Positions 50,933 to 60,173 of a stretch of DNA of 64,000 bases are shown here, one piece after another (positions within the stretch are counted from its first letter, which is position 1; the number at the start of each line of letters is the position of its first letter). The notes beneath the pieces were generated by a model that was not told the DNA's origin, made no database searches, and was given only the letters and a program-made list of their open reading frames with translations. This DNA is from Naasia sp. (lineage in GTDB: Bacteria > Actinomycetota > Actinomycetes > Actinomycetales > Microbacteriaceae), in the NCBI RefSeq assembly GCF_025465545.1, contig NZ_JAODMK010000003.1, positions 62,001 through 126,000 of the forward strand, read 5' to 3'. Position numbers and translations under genes: made by a program.

Positions 50933-51799
50933 CTAGAGCAGGTGGCGGGGAACCCGGCGGCGGCGCACGATGACCGCGGCCACGCCGCAGCCGGCACTGG
51001 CGGCCGTCATCGCCACGATGAGCGCCAGCAGACCCGAGTCGCTCGGGGAGGGAAGAGGGGCGCCCTCTGCGCTCGTCTCGGTCGCCAGAAGTCGCGTGTT
51101 CGGCTCGACGACGGCGGGGACCGCGGACTTGGCTTCCTCGATCGCCTGGGTGGCCGCCGTCGCCTGCAGGCTGGTCAGCGCCGGCCCCTTCGGAGCCACG
51201 GCCACCTTCGGTGCCGCCGTCACGACGGGCGCGGACGAGGAGGCGTCGGTCGCACTCGACGGCGCATCACGGGACCCGGAACTGGTCGCCGATGCGGAAC
51301 CCGAGGGGTCCGACTTCGTGGCGGGCTTCGAGGTCTCGGGCTGGCTGGCGCTCGGCTGCGACCCGCTCGGCTTCGCCGGCGCGGTCGCCGGCTTCGGCGC
51401 GGTCGCCGGCTTCGGCGCGGTCGGGGTGGTGGCGGGAGGCTCGGACGTCTCGGACGGGGGCGCGGGGTCGGTCGCCGCCGGGGGCGGCCCCTGCGCAGGA
51501 GGAGGAGGGTCCCCGGCGGGGGGCGTCGTGTCGGCGGGTGCGGGAGTCGTCGGCACCGGGTCGGGGTCCGGGATGGCGGGCGGGTCCACAGGGGGGCAGG
51601 AGGGATCCAGCGGCAGCGCAGCGCAGTCGACCGGGAGGTCGACGACGCTGGTCACATGCATGCCCAGTGCGACGGCGCTCCCGGCGCCGGCTCCCACAAG
51701 CCCCCCGGCGAGGGCGACGCTCACGGCGACGCGCGCGAACACAGATCCCCCGCGCACTCGACCCCCAGCCTGTCGTCCTCGTCCCCCCGGCACGATCAC
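50933..51799 (-). CDS. Pro/Ser/Thr-rich secreted wall-spanning protein
   Basis: 288 aa from GTG 51799 (start uncertain; GTG 51793 is possible). Signal-peptide-like helix at about 22-46, then a roughly 150-residue low-complexity region of Pro, Ala, Thr and Ser with short repeats such as KPATAP. A C-terminal helix ('GLLALIVAMTAASAGCGVAAVIV') and RRRR tail follow. No LPXTG or LAXTG motif precedes the helix, so it is probably membrane rather than sortase anchored. Pro/Thr-rich stretches are typical targets of Pmt O-mannosylation. No homologue recognised. Confidence 0.7.
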   Translation of the reverse strand: MIVPGGRGRQAGGRVRGGSVFARVAVSVALAGGLVGAGAGSAVALGMHVTSVVDLPVDCAALPLDPSCPPVDPPAIPDPDPVPTTPAPADTTPPAGDPPPPAQGPPPAATDPAPPSETSEPPATTPTAPKPATAPKPATAPAKPSGSQPSASQPETSKPATKSDPSGSASATSSGSRDAPSSATDASSSAPVVTAAPKVAVAPKGPALTSLQATAATQAIEEAKSAVPAVVEPNTRLLATETSAEGAPLPSPSDSGLLALIVAMTAASAGCGVAAVIVRRRRVPRHLL

Positions 51800-51850
51800 C
51801 TATCCTGCGCGAACTCCTCGCGACTCGCCAGACCGAAGCCCGAATGTCCC

Positions 51851-52294
51851 TCACTCGAAGGCAGACCCGGCCACGAGGGTCAGCAGCGCTTCGGCGTACG
51901 CATCGTCCGCGCTCTCGGCCGAGAACGTCAGCGCCTCGCCGCGGAGCACGATGTCGACCTCGAACACCTCCGCCTCATCCGTGCCCGCGCGCCGCAGCGC
52001 CCGGAATGTGGCACGCAGCAGCTCGCGCAGCTGGTCCTCGCGCGGCAGCCAGAGGGCGTCGTCCATGGCGACCGAGTCGAGTGCCCACTCCGTGGTGCCG
52101 TTGAAGCCGAGGATGGTGCCGGTCGGGTAGCTGTGCGCTTCCACGGTCATCTCGCTGATCGTGAACACGTCGCCGAGCGTCTCCGCCAGATCGAGGCTGA
52201 ACCGGTCGCCCGATGCAGGCTTCCAGCGCAGGCCTGCCGTTCGGAGGGCACGGGCGAGCGGCACGGAGATCACCGGGTCATTATCGGCGCTCAT
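51851..52294 (-). CDS. conserved actinobacterial protein, often labelled CpaE-like
   Basis: 147 aa. 'SVPLARALRTAGLRWKPASGDRF', 'GFNGTTEWALDSV' and 'LWLPREDQLRELLRATF' are conserved in a family that databases often name pilus assembly protein CpaE, although it lacks any ATPase motif. The name is probably an annotation artefact. Soluble, function unknown. Divergent from the aldose epimerase gene. Confidence 0.75.
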   Translation of the reverse strand: MSADNDPVISVPLARALRTAGLRWKPASGDRFSLDLAETLGDVFTISEMTVEAHSYPTGTILGFNGTTEWALDSVAMDDALWLPREDQLRELLRATFRALRRAGTDEAEVFEVDIVLRGEALTFSAESADDAYAEALLTLVAGSAFE

Positions 52295-52326
52295 CCTGTC
52301 CGGTGCAGAGGCGAGGCGTTCAGGGA

Positions 52327-52332
52327 GAGAAT
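52327..52332 (+). promoter_or_regulatory. -10 hexamer (GAGAAT) of the aldose epimerase
   Basis: Six bases before GTG 52339. Confidence 0.4.
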
Positions 52333-52338
52333 TCCAGG

Positions 52339-53244
52339 GTGACCCCTCTCTCCGGCATCCAGTCCAGCATCGAGTCCGGCGACTACACCGCCGACATCGC
52401 CAGCATCGGCTCCACCCTGCGCACCCTTCGGCACAAGGGGCGCGACCTCGTGCGGGCGTTCGACGAGAACGAGGTGCGGCCCCGCTACCTGGGTGCCACG
52501 CTCGTCCCCTGGCCGAACCGGGTGGTCGATGGCCGGTACAGCTTCGCGGGCGAGAACCAGCAGCTGGCCATCACCGAGCCCGAGCGCGGGCACGCCCTGC
52601 ACGGTCTCGCGGTCTGGCTCGACTGGGCGGTGGTCGAGCAGACCGGCGATTCGGTCACGCTCGCCGTCACCGTGCCACCCCAGAGCGGCTACCCGCACCG
52701 GGTGCAGGTGAGCGTGCGCTACCGGCTCGACGAGCAGGGCCTGGAGTGCGCCATGACCGCGACCAACACCGGTGAATCCCCTGCGCCCTTCGGCACGGCG
52801 GCCCACCCCTACCTGGTGGCAGGCGACGGCCTCATCGACGACTGGACGCTGCTCCTGCCGGCGGCCGAGGTCCTCGAGGTGGATGAGCGGCTCTCGCCGG
52901 TCGCGCTCGTGCCGGTCCCGGAGAAGCTGGACTTCCGGACGGAACGGCCGATCGGCGACACCCGGATGGACCACGCCTTCACTGCGCTCGAACGCGGAGC
53001 GGACGGCCGCGCTGTCGTCCACGCGACCGCTCCCTCGGGCACCGGCGTCGCACTGAGCTGGGGCCCCGAATACTCCTGGGTCCAGGTCTTCACGTCCGAC
53101 CTTCCTGACCCGGGGCTGAACCGCCGGGCCATCGCGGTGGAGGCGATGACCTGCCCGCCCGACGCGTTCAACTCGGGCACGGATCTCCTGATCCTCCAGC
53201 CGGGGGCGAGCTTCACGGGATCCTGGCGGATCAGCGCGCTCTGA
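52339..53244 (+). CDS. aldose 1-epimerase family protein
   Basis: 301 aa. The galactose-mutarotase fold is shown by 'LVPWPNRVVDGRYSFAGENQQLAITEPERGHALHGLAVWLDW' (binding Arg and the catalytic His region), 'FGTAAHPYLVAGD' (second His) and the Glu in 'AIAVEAMTCPPDAFNSG'. Substrate is a hexose or hexose-6-phosphate. GTG with a -10 at leaderless spacing. Confidence 0.9.
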   Translation: MTPLSGIQSSIESGDYTADIASIGSTLRTLRHKGRDLVRAFDENEVRPRYLGATLVPWPNRVVDGRYSFAGENQQLAITEPERGHALHGLAVWLDWAVVEQTGDSVTLAVTVPPQSGYPHRVQVSVRYRLDEQGLECAMTATNTGESPAPFGTAAHPYLVAGDGLIDDWTLLLPAAEVLEVDERLSPVALVPVPEKLDFRTERPIGDTRMDHAFTALERGADGRAVVHATAPSGTGVALSWGPEYSWVQVFTSDLPDPGLNRRAIAVEAMTCPPDAFNSGTDLLILQPGASFTGSWRISAL

Positions 53245-53296
53245 GTCCGGCCGCCGTCCCACGGCAGGATGCCGTCGCGCGAGAAGAGGAGCCGTC

Positions 53297-53338
53297 ATGG
53301 CAGTCACCGACGTCAGCGAGGCGCTCGCCGGCTCCTGA
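53297..53338 (+). other. 13-codon ORF with a good ribosome-binding site, possible gene remnant
   Basis: GAGGAG stands 7 bases before an ATG that opens only 13 codons (MAVTDVSEALAGS). The site is better than most in the window. It could be the start of a deleted gene or a leader peptide for the lipase maturation gene 110 bp downstream. Nothing supports a function. Confidence 0.3.
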
Positions 53339-53435
53339 CCGCGAGCCTCCGCTCGGCGCTGCTCTCAGCCTGCCCGGATCCAGTGCCCACTCTCGTGCGC
53401 GGGTCAACTCCCTTCCGCGGACCCCCGGTGCGGCC

Positions 53436-53441
53436 TAGCGT
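53436..53441 (+). promoter_or_regulatory. -10 hexamer (TAGCGT) of the lipase maturation gene
   Basis: Six bases before ATG 53448. Confidence 0.5.
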
Positions 53442-53447
53442 CCGAGC

Positions 53448-54878
53448 ATGGAGTGGTTCTCGGCCACGGACTACGACTTCGCCCGGCAGGTCCTGCAGCG
53501 AGGCGTCGCGGCCGTCTTCCTGATCGCCTTCCTCTCCACGGCGGCGCAGTTCCCTGCGCTCCTCGGCGAGCACGGCCTGCTGCCGGTGCCCCGCCTCCTG
53601 GCCAGGGCCGGCACGACCCTCGGGCCGACGCTGTTCCGGTGGCGCTACTCCGACCGCCTGCTCCGGATCGTCGCGTGCACGGGAGCCGGCATCGCGGTCC
53701 TGCTGGTCGCCGGACTGCCGCAGCTCGGCCCTCCGTGGGTGCCGCTCCTCGCGTTCCTCGCCCTCTGGGGCCTGTACCTGTCGATCGTCGACGTCGGCCA
53801 GACGTTCTACGGCTTCGGCTGGGAGACGCTCCTGCTCGAGGCGGGATTCACGGTCGCCTTCCTCGGCTCCGACCAGGTGCCGCCCCCGACGACGATCCTG
53901 CTTCTCCTCGCCTGGCTGGTCTTCCGCCTCGAGTTCGGTGCCGGGCTCATCAAGGTGCGCGGCGACGAGGCCTGGCGCGACCTGACCGCGCTCTACTACC
54001 ACCACGAGACCCAGCCGATGCCGAACATGATGAGCAGGTCCGCCCACCTGCTGCCGGCGCCCGTGCACCGCCTCGAGGTGCTCGGCAATCACATCACCCA
54101 GCTGATCGTGCCGTTCTTCCTGTTCGCACCCCAGCCGATCGCCAGCGTCGCCGGCCTGATCGTGGTCCTGACCCAGCTGTGGCTCGTGGTCAGCGGCAAC
54201 TTCGCCTGGCTGAACGCGCTCACGATGATCCTCGCCTTCTCGGTCGTCAGCGACAGCGTGATCGAGGCCCTGCTCCCGATCGGCCGCATCGGCTTCGCCG
54301 AGCCGGTTCCGCTGCCCCTGTACTGGCTCGTCGTCACCCTTCTCGTCACCGGTCTGCTCGTGCTGCTGAGCTGGTGGCCCGCGCGCAACCTGCTGTCCCG
54401 CAACCAGCTGATGAACGCGAGCTTCAACCGCTGGCACCTCGTCAACGCCTACGGCGCGTTCGGCAGCGTCACCCGGCGCCGCTACGAGGTGATCGTGGAG
54501 GGCGCGGACGCCGCGCGTCCCCGCGAGGACGACTGGCAGGAGTACGAGTTCAAGGGCAAGCCGGGCGATCCGCACCGCATGCCCCGCCAGTTCGCGCCCT
54601 ACCACCTGCGCCTCGACTGGCTGATGTGGTTCCTGCCGCTCGGCGGCGACAGCCGCTGGTTCACCGTCTTCCTGCGCAAGCTGCTCGAAGCGGACCCGGC
54701 CGTGCTGCGCCTGCTGCGCAGGGATCCGTTCGCCGGCGCCCCCCCGCGCTGGATCCGTGCGCGCCTGTTCAGCTACCGGTTCACGACCCGGGCCGAGAAG
54801 CGCGACACCGGGGACTGGTGGGTGCGGGAACCGGTGCAGACGGTCGTCCGGCCGATCCGCCTGCAGGACGTGGCCTGA
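53448..54878 (+). CDS. lipase maturation factor (LMF1-like) membrane protein
   Basis: 476 aa polytopic protein. 'DYDFARQVLQRGVAAVFLIAFLSTAAQFPALLGEHGLLPV' begins the family. The conserved 'LIKVRGDEAWRDLTALYYHHETQPMPN' loop follows near residue 166, and the C-terminal 'YEFKGKPGDPHRMPRQFAPYHLRLDWLMWFLPL' domain is also LMF-like. In vertebrates LMF1 helps lipases fold in the ER; the bacterial role is unknown. Confidence 0.92.
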   Translation: MEWFSATDYDFARQVLQRGVAAVFLIAFLSTAAQFPALLGEHGLLPVPRLLARAGTTLGPTLFRWRYSDRLLRIVACTGAGIAVLLVAGLPQLGPPWVPLLAFLALWGLYLSIVDVGQTFYGFGWETLLLEAGFTVAFLGSDQVPPPTTILLLLAWLVFRLEFGAGLIKVRGDEAWRDLTALYYHHETQPMPNMMSRSAHLLPAPVHRLEVLGNHITQLIVPFFLFAPQPIASVAGLIVVLTQLWLVVSGNFAWLNALTMILAFSVVSDSVIEALLPIGRIGFAEPVPLPLYWLVVTLLVTGLLVLLSWWPARNLLSRNQLMNASFNRWHLVNAYGAFGSVTRRRYEVIVEGADAARPREDDWQEYEFKGKPGDPHRMPRQFAPYHLRLDWLMWFLPLGGDSRWFTVFLRKLLEADPAVLRLLRRDPFAGAPPRWIRARLFSYRFTTRAEKRDTGDWWVREPVQTVVRPIRLQDVA

Positions 54879-55015
54879 TCCGCAGCAGCGGCTGGCCCTA
54901 CCGGAGCCCTAGAGCGTCGGGCACGGTCGGCGCAACGAGTGGTGGACATCCATCTTCGCGGCCTAGCGTCGGACACCGGTGATGCCCCGGAAGGCCGCCC
55001 GCGAGAGGATCTGCG

Positions 55016-56866
55016 ATGCCCGCCCCCACGACTCCGATCGAGGACTACGCCATCATCGGCGACTGCCACACCGCTGCGCTCATCTCCCGCGGCGGCTCCA
55101 TGGACTGGCTCTGCATGCCCCGGTTCGACGCCCCATCCCTGTTCGGCGCTCTTCTCGACAGCGCCGAGGCGGGGCACTGGAGCCTCGCCCCCACCGACGA
55201 GGCGGCGACGGTGCAGCGCGCCTACCTCCCCGGCACCTTCGTGCTGCGATCGGTGTGGCGAACGGCCGGCGGCGAGGCGGAGGTCCTCGAGTTCATGCCG
55301 ATGCTGGACCGTCGCGCCAACATCGTCCGCCGTGTCAGGGGACTGTCGGGCACGGTCGAGTTCAGGGAGCGGATCCGGATCCGCTTCGCCTACGGCGAGG
55401 CGGTCCCCTGGGTGCGCCAGATCCCGTACCACGGCGGCAACGCACTGGTCGCCACCGCGGGTCCGGACGCGGTGGTCGTGCGCGGGCCCCGCCTCACGGC
55501 CTCGGGCCTCGCGCACTCGGCCACCTTCGCCGTCGGCGAGGGCGACACGGTGGACCTGGTCCTCACCTGGTATCCGTCGCATCGGGAGCCGCCCGCTCCC
55601 GTCGACGTCGACAAGGGGCTCGAGCGCACCACCCGCTGGTGGACGGACTGGGCGGCGCGCAGCGAGCCGCCGTCGCCGTTCGACGAGGCGGTGCAGCGGT
55701 CACTGCTCGTGCTGCGGGCGCTCACCCACGAGGACACGGGCGGGATCGTCGCCGCGGCGACCACGAGCCTCCCCGAGTCGGCGGGCGGCGAGCGCAACTG
55801 GGACTACCGCTACGTGTGGCTGCGGGACGCAGCTCTCACCATCGAGGTCCTGATGACCCACGGGTACCGCGAGGAGGCCGAGAAGTGGCGCACCTGGCTG
55901 CTGCGCGCCATCGCCGGGGACCCGGCCGACGTGCAGATCATGTACGGCATCGGCGGCGAGCGCCGGCTGGCGGAGTACGAGCTGCCCCACCTGAGCGGGC
56001 ACGGCGGAGCGGTCCCCGTCAGGGTCGGCAACGCCGCCTACCTGCAGCGCCAGTGGGACATCTTCGGCGAGGTGATGATCGCCCTGCACTCCGCCCGCAA
56101 GGCCGGCATGGACGAGTCCCGGTTCTCCTGGCCGCTGCAGCGAGCGCTGCTCGGCTTCCTGGAGCAGAACTGGGAGCAGCCGGACCGCGGCATCTGGGAG
56201 ATCCGCGGCCAGGAGCAGCACTTCACGCACTCCCGGGCCATGGTGTGGGCCGCCTTCGATCGGGCGGTGCGCGGCGTTCGCGAGTTCGGACTCGACGGGC
56301 CGGTCGAGCGCTGGGAGACACTCCGCGACCGGGTGCGCGACGAGATCTACGAACGGGGCTTCGACACCGAGCGGAACACCTTCGTGCAGCACTACGGGGC
56401 GCCGGGAGTGGACGCCGCCCTCCTGCAGCTGCCGCAGATCGGCTTTCTCGCGGCCGACGACCCGAAGATGCTCGGCACGGTGAAGGCGATGGAGGAGGAG
56501 CTGATGACCGACGGCCTGCTGCTCCGCTACCGCACCGAGTCAGGAGTGGACGGGCTCTCCGGCACCGAGCATCCGTTCCTCGCCTGCTCGTTCTGGCTGG
56601 TGGAGCAGTACGCCGCATCCGGCAGGGTCGACGACGCCCGCCGCCTGATGGAGCGGCTCGTGTCCTTCCGCAACGACGTGGGACTGCTCAGCGAGGAGTA
56701 CGACACCGGCAACCGCACGCAGATGGGCAACACCCCGCAGGCGCTGTCGCACCTCACGCTGGTGCGCGCGGCCGATGCGATCGCGGCGGCGGAGCGGGGC
56801 AACGAGGACCGGCTGCCGTTCGTGCGCGGCAAGGACGAGGACCGTCAGCAGGACGACCGGTCCTGA
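55016..56866 (+). CDS. glycoside hydrolase family 15 (glucoamylase/trehalase-like)
   Basis: 616 aa cytoplasmic GH15 protein (no signal peptide); GAGAGGAT precedes the ATG. The N-terminal beta domain begins 'IEDYAIIGDCHTAALISRGGSMDWLCMPRFD'. The (alpha/alpha)6 barrel contains 'NWDYRYVWLRDAALTIEVL' and catalytic acids in the 'GIWEIRGQ' and 'EEYDTGNRTQMGNTPQALSHL' regions. It releases glucose from trehalose or alpha-glucans; which one cannot be told. It ends 4 bp from the convergent zwf-like gene. Confidence 0.93.
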   Translation: MPAPTTPIEDYAIIGDCHTAALISRGGSMDWLCMPRFDAPSLFGALLDSAEAGHWSLAPTDEAATVQRAYLPGTFVLRSVWRTAGGEAEVLEFMPMLDRRANIVRRVRGLSGTVEFRERIRIRFAYGEAVPWVRQIPYHGGNALVATAGPDAVVVRGPRLTASGLAHSATFAVGEGDTVDLVLTWYPSHREPPAPVDVDKGLERTTRWWTDWAARSEPPSPFDEAVQRSLLVLRALTHEDTGGIVAAATTSLPESAGGERNWDYRYVWLRDAALTIEVLMTHGYREEAEKWRTWLLRAIAGDPADVQIMYGIGGERRLAEYELPHLSGHGGAVPVRVGNAAYLQRQWDIFGEVMIALHSARKAGMDESRFSWPLQRALLGFLEQNWEQPDRGIWEIRGQEQHFTHSRAMVWAAFDRAVRGVREFGLDGPVERWETLRDRVRDEIYERGFDTERNTFVQHYGAPGVDAALLQLPQIGFLAADDPKMLGTVKAMEEELMTDGLLLRYRTESGVDGLSGTEHPFLACSFWLVEQYAASGRVDDARRLMERLVSFRNDVGLLSEEYDTGNRTQMGNTPQALSHLTLVRAADAIAAAERGNEDRLPFVRGKDEDRQQDDRS

Positions 56867-56870
56867 CGCC

Positions 56871-58226
56871 TCACCAGCCTTCGGGCCCGGCGGAGCCGGC
56901 CGGATACTCCTCGAGCGGCACCCTGTTCGCGCGCCAGGCGTCGAGCACCGGGGTGACGATGCGCCAGCACTCCTCGGCGATGTCGCCGCGGACCGACAGC
57001 AGGGGGTCGCCGTCGAGGATCCCGCGCAGGACCTGCCCATAGGGCAGCAGCTCCCCCTTGGGCTCCTGGGCCTCCAGCCGCGCCTGCTCGAGGCGGAAGG
57101 GATCCCCGGTCCCGTTGGTGGTGAGCTCGAGCAGCACGCTGCCCGCGAGCAGGTCCAGCACGATGCGATCGGGGTCCGGCGAGCCGGCCAGACCGGGGAT
57201 CGGCGGGACCGGCTTGAAGACGATGCGGATCTCAGTGGAGTATTCGGCGATCGCCTTGCCGGAGCGCAGCACGAAGGGCACTCCCCGCCAGCGCTGCGTG
57301 TTCACCTCGAAGGTGACCTGGGCGAGGGTCTCGGTCTCCCTGCTGCGATCGACGCCCTCCTCGTCGGCGTAGGACGGAAGCTTCCGCCCCTTCACCGTCC
57401 CCGCGCTGTAGCGGGCCCGGTGGCTCGCGGCCACCGGGTCGTCCTTCCAGACCCGGGTGTTGCGCAGCACCTGCGCCGCATTGGAGCGGAGCTCGCGCTC
57501 GTCCACGCGGGGAGGAGCCTCCATGGCGACGAGGGCGAGAACCTCGAGCAGATGGCTCTGCAGCATGTCGACCAGGGCGCCCGCCGAGTCGTAGTAGCCG
57601 CCACGCCCCTCCAGGCCGAGCGTCTCATCGAACACGATCTCCACCCGGTCGATCGTGCCGGCGTTCCAGACCGGTTCCAGCAGCTGGTTGGTGAAGCGCA
57701 GCCCGAGGATGTTGAGCACGGTGGACATGCCGAGGAAGTGGTCGATCCGGTAGACGTCCTCCTCGGGAAGGACCCGGGAGATGAGGCGGTTGAGCTTGCG
57801 GGCGCTCGCCAGGTCGACGCCGAACGGCTTCTCCAGGGCGAGCCGGGTGCCCTCCGGCAGGTCGAGGTGCGCGAGCGCCGCGCACACCTTGGCGGTGACG
57901 GCGGGCGGCAGGGCGAAGTAGATCACCGGGGCGCCGTCGCACGCGTTCAGCAGCTCCTGCAGCTGGTCCGCGTCGGTGGCGTCGGCGGTGATCCAGCGCG
58001 ACGGCGGCAGCGGCTGGTCCCCATCCGCGTGCTCCTGCCCCTCCGCGAAGGAGTCGCGGATCACCTGGGCCCACTCCTCGTCGCTGCGCTCGCCGATTCC
58101 CGAGCCGATCACCTGCACGTCGTAGTCGTATCGGGCGAGCAGGCTGGCGAGCCCCGGAAGCAGCAGTCGTTTGGTCAGGTCGCCTCCCGCCCCGAGGATG
58201 AGCACCGTCACCTTGTCCGCAGTCAT
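56871..58226 (-). CDS. zwf: divergent glucose-6-phosphate dehydrogenase paralogue
   Basis: 451 aa, shorter than the usual 480-515. NADP loop 'LILGAGGDLTKRLLLPGL', 'LALEKPFGVDL' and the catalytic His in 'DMLQSHLLEVLALVAME' are present. The substrate-phosphate signature, normally DHYLGKE, reads 'RIDHFLGMST': both the Tyr and the Lys that bind the G6P phosphate are replaced. It stands without opcA, tal or tkt, unlike the main zwf operon of actinobacteria. Activity on G6P is therefore uncertain; an unphosphorylated or different sugar is possible. TACGCT seven bases upstream of the ATG. Confidence 0.85.
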   Translation of the reverse strand: MTADKVTVLILGAGGDLTKRLLLPGLASLLARYDYDVQVIGSGIGERSDEEWAQVIRDSFAEGQEHADGDQPLPPSRWITADATDADQLQELLNACDGAPVIYFALPPAVTAKVCAALAHLDLPEGTRLALEKPFGVDLASARKLNRLISRVLPEEDVYRIDHFLGMSTVLNILGLRFTNQLLEPVWNAGTIDRVEIVFDETLGLEGRGGYYDSAGALVDMLQSHLLEVLALVAMEAPPRVDERELRSNAAQVLRNTRVWKDDPVAASHRARYSAGTVKGRKLPSYADEEGVDRSRETETLAQVTFEVNTQRWRGVPFVLRSGKAIAEYSTEIRIVFKPVPPIPGLAGSPDPDRIVLDLLAGSVLLELTTNGTGDPFRLEQARLEAQEPKGELLPYGQVLRGILDGDPLLSVRGDIAEECWRIVTPVLDAWRANRVPLEEYPAGSAGPEGW

Positions 58227-58233
58227 GCCTCGA

Positions 58234-58239
58234 AGCGTA
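58234..58239 (-). promoter_or_regulatory. -10 hexamer (TACGCT) of the zwf-like gene
   Basis: Seven bases upstream of ATG 58226. Confidence 0.5.
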
Positions 58240-58381
58240 CGAACCCGGACGCTGCCGGGGCGAGGCGTTGACTTCTCCCGCCGACCCGGGCATCGGCGCG
58301 CTCAGCGCAGCGCTGTCAAGGCCTGCGGCCGCCGGTCCGCCCGGTGCGAGGGTGGGAGGGCGAGCAGGAAGCGAGGTCCCG

Positions 58382-60163
58382 ATGACCGACAGGACGGTGT
58401 CCGACCAGATGGTCGAGAGGCTCCGCGAGTGGGGCGTGCGGCGCATCTTCGGCTACAGCGGGGACGGCATCAACGGCTTCCTGAAGGCGCTGCAGGACGC
58501 CGACGGCGCGATCGAGTTCGTGCAGGCCCGGCACGAGGAGAACGCCGCCTTCATGGCGGTCGGCCATGCCAAGTACACCGGAACGGTGGGAGTGGTCACC
58601 TCCACCCAGGGGCCGGGTGCCATCCATCTCCTCAACGGGCTCTACGACGCGAAGCTGGACGGGGTGCCGGTGGTCGCGATCGTGGGCCAGCAGAGCCGCA
58701 GCGCGCTCGGCGCGGGGTACATGCAGGAGGTCAACCTGCTCCAGCTGTTCTCCGATGTGGCCGCTCAGTATGCGCAGCTCGTGTCGACTCCGGAGCAGCT
58801 GCCCTCGGTGCTCGATCGGGCGATCCGCACCGCCCTCGCCACCCGCTCCCCCACCGTGGTGATCGTGCCGCACGACATCCAGAAGGCCGCTGCGGTCGAG
58901 CTGGAGGCGTCGCACGGCATCGTGGCGACCGCCGCGGAGTACACCGCCCCGGTGGTCGTGCCCCAGGCGGCGGACCTCCGTGCCGCCGCCGCCGTGCTGA
59001 CGAGCGGCTCCAAGGTGGCCTTCCTCGTCGGCCAGGGCGCCCGCTCGGCCTCCGCCGAGGTCCTCGCGCTGGCCGAGAAGCTCGGCGCGGGCGTTGCGAC
59101 GAGCCTCCTCGGCAAGCCGTGGCTCGACGAGACCCTCCCCTTCGTGGTCGGCACCATGGGTCACCTGGGCACCACCGCGAGCGCGTTCCTGCTGGGCGAG
59201 TGCGACACGCTCCTCCTCGTCGGGACGAACGACCCGTGGACCGAGTTCTATCCCCCGCTCGGCCAGGCGAGGGCAGTGCAGATCGATCTCGACGGTCGCT
59301 CCCTCGGCAACCGCTTCCCGATCGAGGTGGGCCTCGTCGGCGACGCGGCCCGCACCCTGAGCGCACTGCTCGACCTCGTCGAGGAGCAGCAGGATCGGGG
59401 CTGGCGGAAGCAGGTGGAGGCCCAGGTCCGCCGGTGGGAGGAGATAGCGCAGCGGCGGGCGAAGGTTCCGGGCGAGCCGCTCAACCCCGAGCTCGTGCTG
59501 CGCGAGCTGACCGGCCGGCTGCCCGACAGCGCGCAGGTCGCCGTCGACGTGGGCAGCGTCGTGTACTGGTACGCCCGGCAGCTCCGGCTTCCGCTCGGCG
59601 TGCCCGCGCATCTGTCCGGCACGCTCGCCTCGATGGGCTGCGGCGTGCCGTACGGGATCGCGGCCAAGCTCGCCGCTGCGGACCGACCGGTCGTCGTGCT
59701 CGCCGGGGACGGCGCGATGCAGATGACCGGCGTCGCGGAGCTGATCACGGTCGCCCGCCTCTGGCCCGGATGGGCCGACCCGCGCTTCGTCGTCTGTGTG
59801 CTCAACAACGGTGATCTGGCGGAGGTCAGCTGGGAGCAGCGCGAGATGGAGGGCGCTCCCCGGTTCCCTCCCAGCCAGGCCCTTCCGGACTTCCCCTTCG
59901 CCCGGTACGCGGACCTGCTGGGAATGACCGGCATCCGGGTGCAGCGATCGGAGGACATCGGCCCCGCGTGGGATGCGGCGCTCACCGCCGACCGTCCGGT
60001 CGTGCTCGAGTTCCTCACCGACCCTTCGATCCCGCTGCTGCCGCCGTTCCCCGCCGGAAAGGAGAAGCTCGAGCAGATGCGCTCGAGCCTCGCCCAGGAG
60101 GGCGCCGACGGCGAGCGCGCGCGGCGTCTCCTCGACGAGTACGCGAGGCACGAGGAGAGCTGA
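58382..60163 (+). CDS. ThDP-dependent enzyme (pyruvate oxidase/acetolactate synthase-like)
   Basis: 593 aa, with an AGCGAGG site just before the ATG. The N-terminal PYR domain has 'VQARHEENAAFMAVGHAKYTG' (catalytic Glu near 51) and 'TSTQGPGAIHLLNGLYDAKLDGVPVVAIVGQ'. The C-terminal PP domain has the ThDP motif 'LAGDGAMQMTGVAELITVARLWPGWADPRFVVCVLNNGDL'. Overall closest to PoxB-type proteins annotated as thiamine-pyrophosphate-requiring. There is no obvious C-terminal lipid-binding helix as in E. coli PoxB. Product could be acetyl-phosphate, acetate or acetolactate. Confidence 0.88.
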   Translation: MTDRTVSDQMVERLREWGVRRIFGYSGDGINGFLKALQDADGAIEFVQARHEENAAFMAVGHAKYTGTVGVVTSTQGPGAIHLLNGLYDAKLDGVPVVAIVGQQSRSALGAGYMQEVNLLQLFSDVAAQYAQLVSTPEQLPSVLDRAIRTALATRSPTVVIVPHDIQKAAAVELEASHGIVATAAEYTAPVVVPQAADLRAAAAVLTSGSKVAFLVGQGARSASAEVLALAEKLGAGVATSLLGKPWLDETLPFVVGTMGHLGTTASAFLLGECDTLLLVGTNDPWTEFYPPLGQARAVQIDLDGRSLGNRFPIEVGLVGDAARTLSALLDLVEEQQDRGWRKQVEAQVRRWEEIAQRRAKVPGEPLNPELVLRELTGRLPDSAQVAVDVGSVVYWYARQLRLPLGVPAHLSGTLASMGCGVPYGIAAKLAAADRPVVVLAGDGAMQMTGVAELITVARLWPGWADPRFVVCVLNNGDLAEVSWEQREMEGAPRFPPSQALPDFPFARYADLLGMTGIRVQRSEDIGPAWDAALTADRPVVLEFLTDPSIPLLPPFPAGKEKLEQMRSSLAQEGADGERARRLLDEYARHEES

Positions 60164-60173
60164 GCGAGCCGCC

